Shown here: piece after piece, positions 61,804 to 64,000 of the stretch
How positions within the stretch are numbered: position 1 is the first letter of the stretch
How the letters are laid out: each line of letters starts with the position of its first letter
Assembly (NCBI GenBank): GCA_018660835.1
Contig: JABJJN010000054.1
Location: 224,877 to 288,876, forward strand
Direction: 5' to 3'
Source of the DNA: Gemmatimonadota bacterium
Lineage (GTDB): Bacteria; Latescibacterota; UBA2968; UBA8231
DNA length: 64,000 nt
Made by a program: the position numbers and the translations under genes
Notes under the pieces: model-generated
Told to the model about the DNA's origin: nothing
What the model saw: only the letters and a program-made list of their open reading frames with translations
The model's database searches: none

Positions 61804-62411
61804 CAGTAGGATTCTTCCAGGACCGCGTGAGCGAGGTTGTACAGACTTGATCCCAGACTGAGTTTTGCCCGCTGAACTGCCGTTGCATTGATCACGAATC
61901 CGAGGTGTTCGTCGATGAGCATCAGGCGGAGAATCCCACCCGCTTCAGCAAATCCCTCGTCTTCACCTATGGTCAGCACGTGGTTCTGTGCGAGTCGCTC
62001 AGGGTGTTCTTGCTCGAATTGTTCGATGATCCCGCGATCGCAGTAGAGCAACTGGTAGATGTCCGACGATCCAGGGTCGTCCAACTCGATCACTTCAAGA
62101 GGACGGCCGTGTATCTTTTTGTCCGTCAAAACATGCAAGGCAGAAAACATGTCATGATTGCCGATCACGGCGAAGACGATGGGGGACGTGTCCTGAGCGA
62201 AGGCTGCATCGGGCCACTGAACGAATTTGGCAAAGGCGAACAGCAGAGCCGATTTGGCTCGATACTCCTCGGCGCTTGCTTCATCCTGGCTCTGAGATTG
62301 CCCAACTGCGGCTGTGAGCAAGATCAGACAGGCGAGTGCGTACGCCAGCAGGGGCGAGCGAAACTGGTGACCGACAGTGCCGGACAAGTCACGTTGTACG
62401 ATCGTATTCAC
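61803..62411 (-). CDS. YfiR-like (DUF4154) periplasmic protein
   Basis: About 202 residues from GTG 62411, which overlaps the upstream stop as GTGA; GTG 62426 is an alternative. A signal segment (LLAYALACLILLTAAVG) is followed by EEYRAKSALLFAFAKFVQWPD, the hallmark of YfiR/DUF4154 proteins, and VIELDDPGSSDIYQLLYCDR, HVLTIGEDEGFAEAGGILRLML and FVINATAVQRAKLSLGSSLYNLA. In Pseudomonas, YfiR is a periplasmic repressor of the diguanylate cyclase YfiN; in other bacteria the family pairs with HAMP-containing kinases. Here the partner is the kinase immediately downstream. Confidence 0.9.
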   Translation of the reverse strand: MNTIVQRDLSGTVGHQFRSPLLAYALACLILLTAAVGQSQSQDEASAEEYRAKSALLFAFAKFVQWPDAAFAQDTSPIVFAVIGNHDMFSALHVLTDKKIHGRPLEVIELDDPGSSDIYQLLYCDRGIIEQFEQEHPERLAQNHVLTIGEDEGFAEAGGILRLMLIDEHLGFVINATAVQRAKLSLGSSLYNLAHAVLEESY

Positions 62412-63490
62412 AAAGACCACTTCCACCCTGCACCGAGTCGGAAGATCTCTTTTGGTTGCGGTCCGTGGAGAGACTGATAGACGGGGAGTCCTGCTTCGAG
62501 TTGTAATGCGTGTCTGGCAAGGGAACCCGCATCCCGCATCAGTGTCGCACCGAAGGTCACATGCACCTTCGTGCCACCGAACTTGTCAGGGTCCGTCACA
62601 GCCGCCGGGTACGGGGACACAGGAAGTGCGTCGATCTGCAGATCCGTATCTCGTCCGTCGATTCGGCCCCACTTCTGCAGCGACACACGCACGCTCGGTT
62701 GCAACCAGGGCCGCAGAGGCTTCTCCAGCCAACCACTGACTGAGAGCCGATTCCCAAGCGTATAGTTCCGATCCGTTTCGCCGATCCGGAATGTGCCACG
62801 TGCCCGACCACCCCAGGTGTATCGGCTGCCCCTGGCTGAGTAAACGAGGCTCGGCATGACATCGATGGTGCCAGAGCCGATCTGCATGGTGTAGGGAAGC
62901 TGCGTGTCTTGATCTGGGTCACGCGGTGTGGGACCGATCTCGTCAATCGATCCGACGGGTAGACTCACGCCGACACTGGCTGCGACGAAGTGTTGGTTGC
63001 GGCGCCAGACCGGGCGTGAGGCGGACAAAGAGATGTCCCCGATTCCAGAAGATGAGATGAGAAACTCATCAAAGCCGGGAATCACGCTCTTGTGGTCGGT
63101 ATTCTGATGGATATAGCGAACGAGCAGATTGATCGTCCATCGCGGCGAGATATCATAGCCAACACCAAAGATGTGGGCCTGCTGGTTGATCACCAGGGGT
63201 ACGACGGGGAAATTGTCAGCCGTCCGAGTTTCGCCGCCAGCACGATCCCAGACTACCTCATCGTATGTCAGGTCCTGCGTTCCATCTCGATTGCCGTCAA
63301 ACCGAGCGTAGACCAGTCGGTATGAAAAATTCCAAAGTCTGGTTGTCTCGGGGGCATCGACCTTGCGGATGTGCAGGGCGAGGATTGCCTCGATATCCAA
63401 CTCTGTCAGGTCTGTTGGTGGACTCTGGGCCAGGATTGGCACTGCTGTTACCAGTACGCAAACCATCGCCAGGATACGATCAAGCCTCAT
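62408..63490 (-). CDS. Outer-membrane beta-barrel-like protein
   Basis: 360 residues with signal peptide (RILAMVCVLVTAVPILAQ). The first mature residues, PTDLTELDIEAILALHI, recall the DLTxLSIEDLM motif at the start of many TonB-dependent or related barrel proteins. The rest alternates polar and hydrophobic residues in strands (FSYRLVYARFDGN, WTINLLVRYIHQN, HFVAASVGVSLPVGS, TIDVMPSLVYSARG, VHVTFGATLM) and ends in an aromatic-rich strand (FRLGAGWKWSL), typical of outer-membrane barrels. It heads a three-gene operon with the YfiR-like protein and the HisKA_2 kinase, suggesting envelope sensing. Its ligand is unknown. Confidence 0.75.
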   Translation of the reverse strand: MRLDRILAMVCVLVTAVPILAQSPPTDLTELDIEAILALHIRKVDAPETTRLWNFSYRLVYARFDGNRDGTQDLTYDEVVWDRAGGETRTADNFPVVPLVINQQAHIFGVGYDISPRWTINLLVRYIHQNTDHKSVIPGFDEFLISSSGIGDISLSASRPVWRRNQHFVAASVGVSLPVGSIDEIGPTPRDPDQDTQLPYTMQIGSGTIDVMPSLVYSARGSRYTWGGRARGTFRIGETDRNYTLGNRLSVSGWLEKPLRPWLQPSVRVSLQKWGRIDGRDTDLQIDALPVSPYPAAVTDPDKFGGTKVHVTFGATLMRDAGSLARHALQLEAGLPVYQSLHGPQPKEIFRLGAGWKWSL

Positions 63491-63616
63491 CCGTCCTCGC
63501 GGGTCACAGTGTGTTGGTTCAATTCACAGACAACAGAAGTATAAGAGTCCACACATCTGTGTGCTTAGTCGAAACCATGCATCGATGACTTTCCGAGTGG
63601 GAGGGAACGGACCCGT

Positions 63617-63662
63617 TGCGTAGATTGCCCCTCAGATGCGTAGATTCACAGATGCGTGGATT
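63617..63662 (+). repeat. Three short direct repeats upstream of the aldehyde dehydrogenase
   Basis: TGCGTAGATT at 63617-63626 and 63637-63646, and TGCGTGGATT at 63653-63662. The last two are extended (AGATGCGTAGATTCAC / AGATGCGTGGATTC). They lie in the 248-base gap between the divergent barrel and dehydrogenase genes and may bind a regulator. Confidence 0.5.
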
Positions 63663-63738
63663 CCGCGCCTGGTTTGCTACACAGATCGATGGCTGACAAA
63701 TCGACAGCTGCGGAAATTGACCAAGGAACGAGGACCTG

Positions 63739-64000
63739 ATGGCGGGTGACACCCTTGAAGTGAACAATCCCTACCACCTGGGGGTGATCGGCGAGGTCCA
63801 GACGAGCGACTGGGCCCAGGCAGACGCCTGGCTGACGCGGGCGCGACAATTGGCTGACGATCGTCGGGCATGGCTTCCTGCGTACGAGCGCCTTGCCATT
63901 CTCGACAGAACACAGGCCCTGATGAGGGACCGATTTGAGGAGCTGGCGCACCAGATTGCCAACGAGGGCGGCAAACCCTTGACCGATGCGAGAGTGGAGG
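63739..64000 (+). CDS. Aldehyde dehydrogenase family protein, N-terminal part (3' end outside window)
   Basis: ATG 63739 has GAGG five bases upstream (63730-63733). The 87 residues present read MAGDTLEVNNPYHLGVIGEV..., then WLPAYERLAILDRTQALM and ELAHQIANEGGKPLTDARVE. This is the conserved N-terminal pattern of NAD(P)-dependent aldehyde dehydrogenases, near the glyceraldehyde-3-phosphate/lactaldehyde-type members with EGGKPLxDAR. The catalytic Cys and Glu lie beyond the window, so substrate cannot be judged. It is divergent from the barrel-YfiR-kinase operon. Confidence 0.9.
   Translation, partial: MAGDTLEVNNPYHLGVIGEVQTSDWAQADAWLTRARQLADDRRAWLPAYERLAILDRTQALMRDRFEELAHQIANEGGKPLTDARVE

Noticed and set aside
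1..64000. tRNA, rRNA, CRISPR array, transposase or integrase
   Set aside because: I looked on both strands for tRNA T-loop patterns, regular repeat-spacer arrays and transposase motifs and found nothing convincing.

Overview
This is a gene-dense, moderately GC-rich bacterial chromosome segment. It has many 1-8 base translational overlaps, mixed strands, and no rRNA, tRNA, CRISPR array, insertion sequence or phage gene that I can see. Core genes (clpP, mutM/fpg, hflX, lon, glnD, NAD-type isocitrate dehydrogenase) sit beside genes for large secreted proteins, sulfatase chemistry and two-component signalling. Four secreted proteins end in a FlgD-like tail with an N-Y/H-P-N-P-F-N motif. Together with DUF5069, PmoA-like and DUF6772-like proteins, this suggests an uncultured environmental lineage near the FCB superphylum (a Latescibacterota-like or related candidate phylum). 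That placement is an inference from gene content, not a phylogeny.

Layout. 1-3750: tandem RND efflux pumps, the first cut by the window edge. 3799-4215: small lipoprotein. 4440-7326: a translationally coupled trio (Asp-box sialidase-like protein, glycerophosphodiester phosphodiesterase, DUF6772-like protein) that converges on a GT39-like membrane glycosyltransferase (to 8873). 8901-11207: clpP with a clear promoter and terminator, then fpg and a double VOC protein on the other strand. 11390-16189: a rightward run of a triple-DUF5069 protein, a C26 glutamine amidotransferase, a propeller protein and a large toroid-like protein. 16349-21806: META-domain lipoprotein, ankyrin protein, ApaH-like phosphatase, radical-SAM sulfatase maturase with a SEC-C tail, PmoA-like protein.

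21815-40329 is the most distinctive part. A 1265-residue cohesin/Ig-like secreted protein faces two tandem giant paralogues (1923 and 1878 residues) with propeller, Ig-like, cohesin, regulatory-like and dockerin domains plus the FlgD-like tail. The 501-base divergent gap is rich in inverted repeats and may form a leader RNA that can mask the ribosome-binding site of the first giant gene. Directly downstream are a minimal exosortase-H-like transpeptidase, a membrane partner, and a propeller protein ending in an IPTLxxWG-CTERM-like signal. This looks like a self-contained sorting module next to genes that use a different C-terminal tail.

40315-47553: spermidine-synthase-like membrane fusion, isocitrate dehydrogenase, Cys-type sulfatase, HD phosphohydrolase, HflX. 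47691-52852: lon (with a histone-H1-like lysine-rich tail) and glnD, overlapping by four bases. 52860-57121: DUF2330 protein with FlgD-like tail, then a YhdT-like small protein coupled to an SSS symporter with a large inserted loop. 57242-62426 and beyond: a lone receiver protein, a 36-base perfect palindrome, a NarL-type kinase/regulator pair, and an opposing operon of beta-barrel protein, YfiR-like protein and HisKA_2 kinase. The window ends in the start of an aldehyde dehydrogenase gene preceded by short direct repeats.
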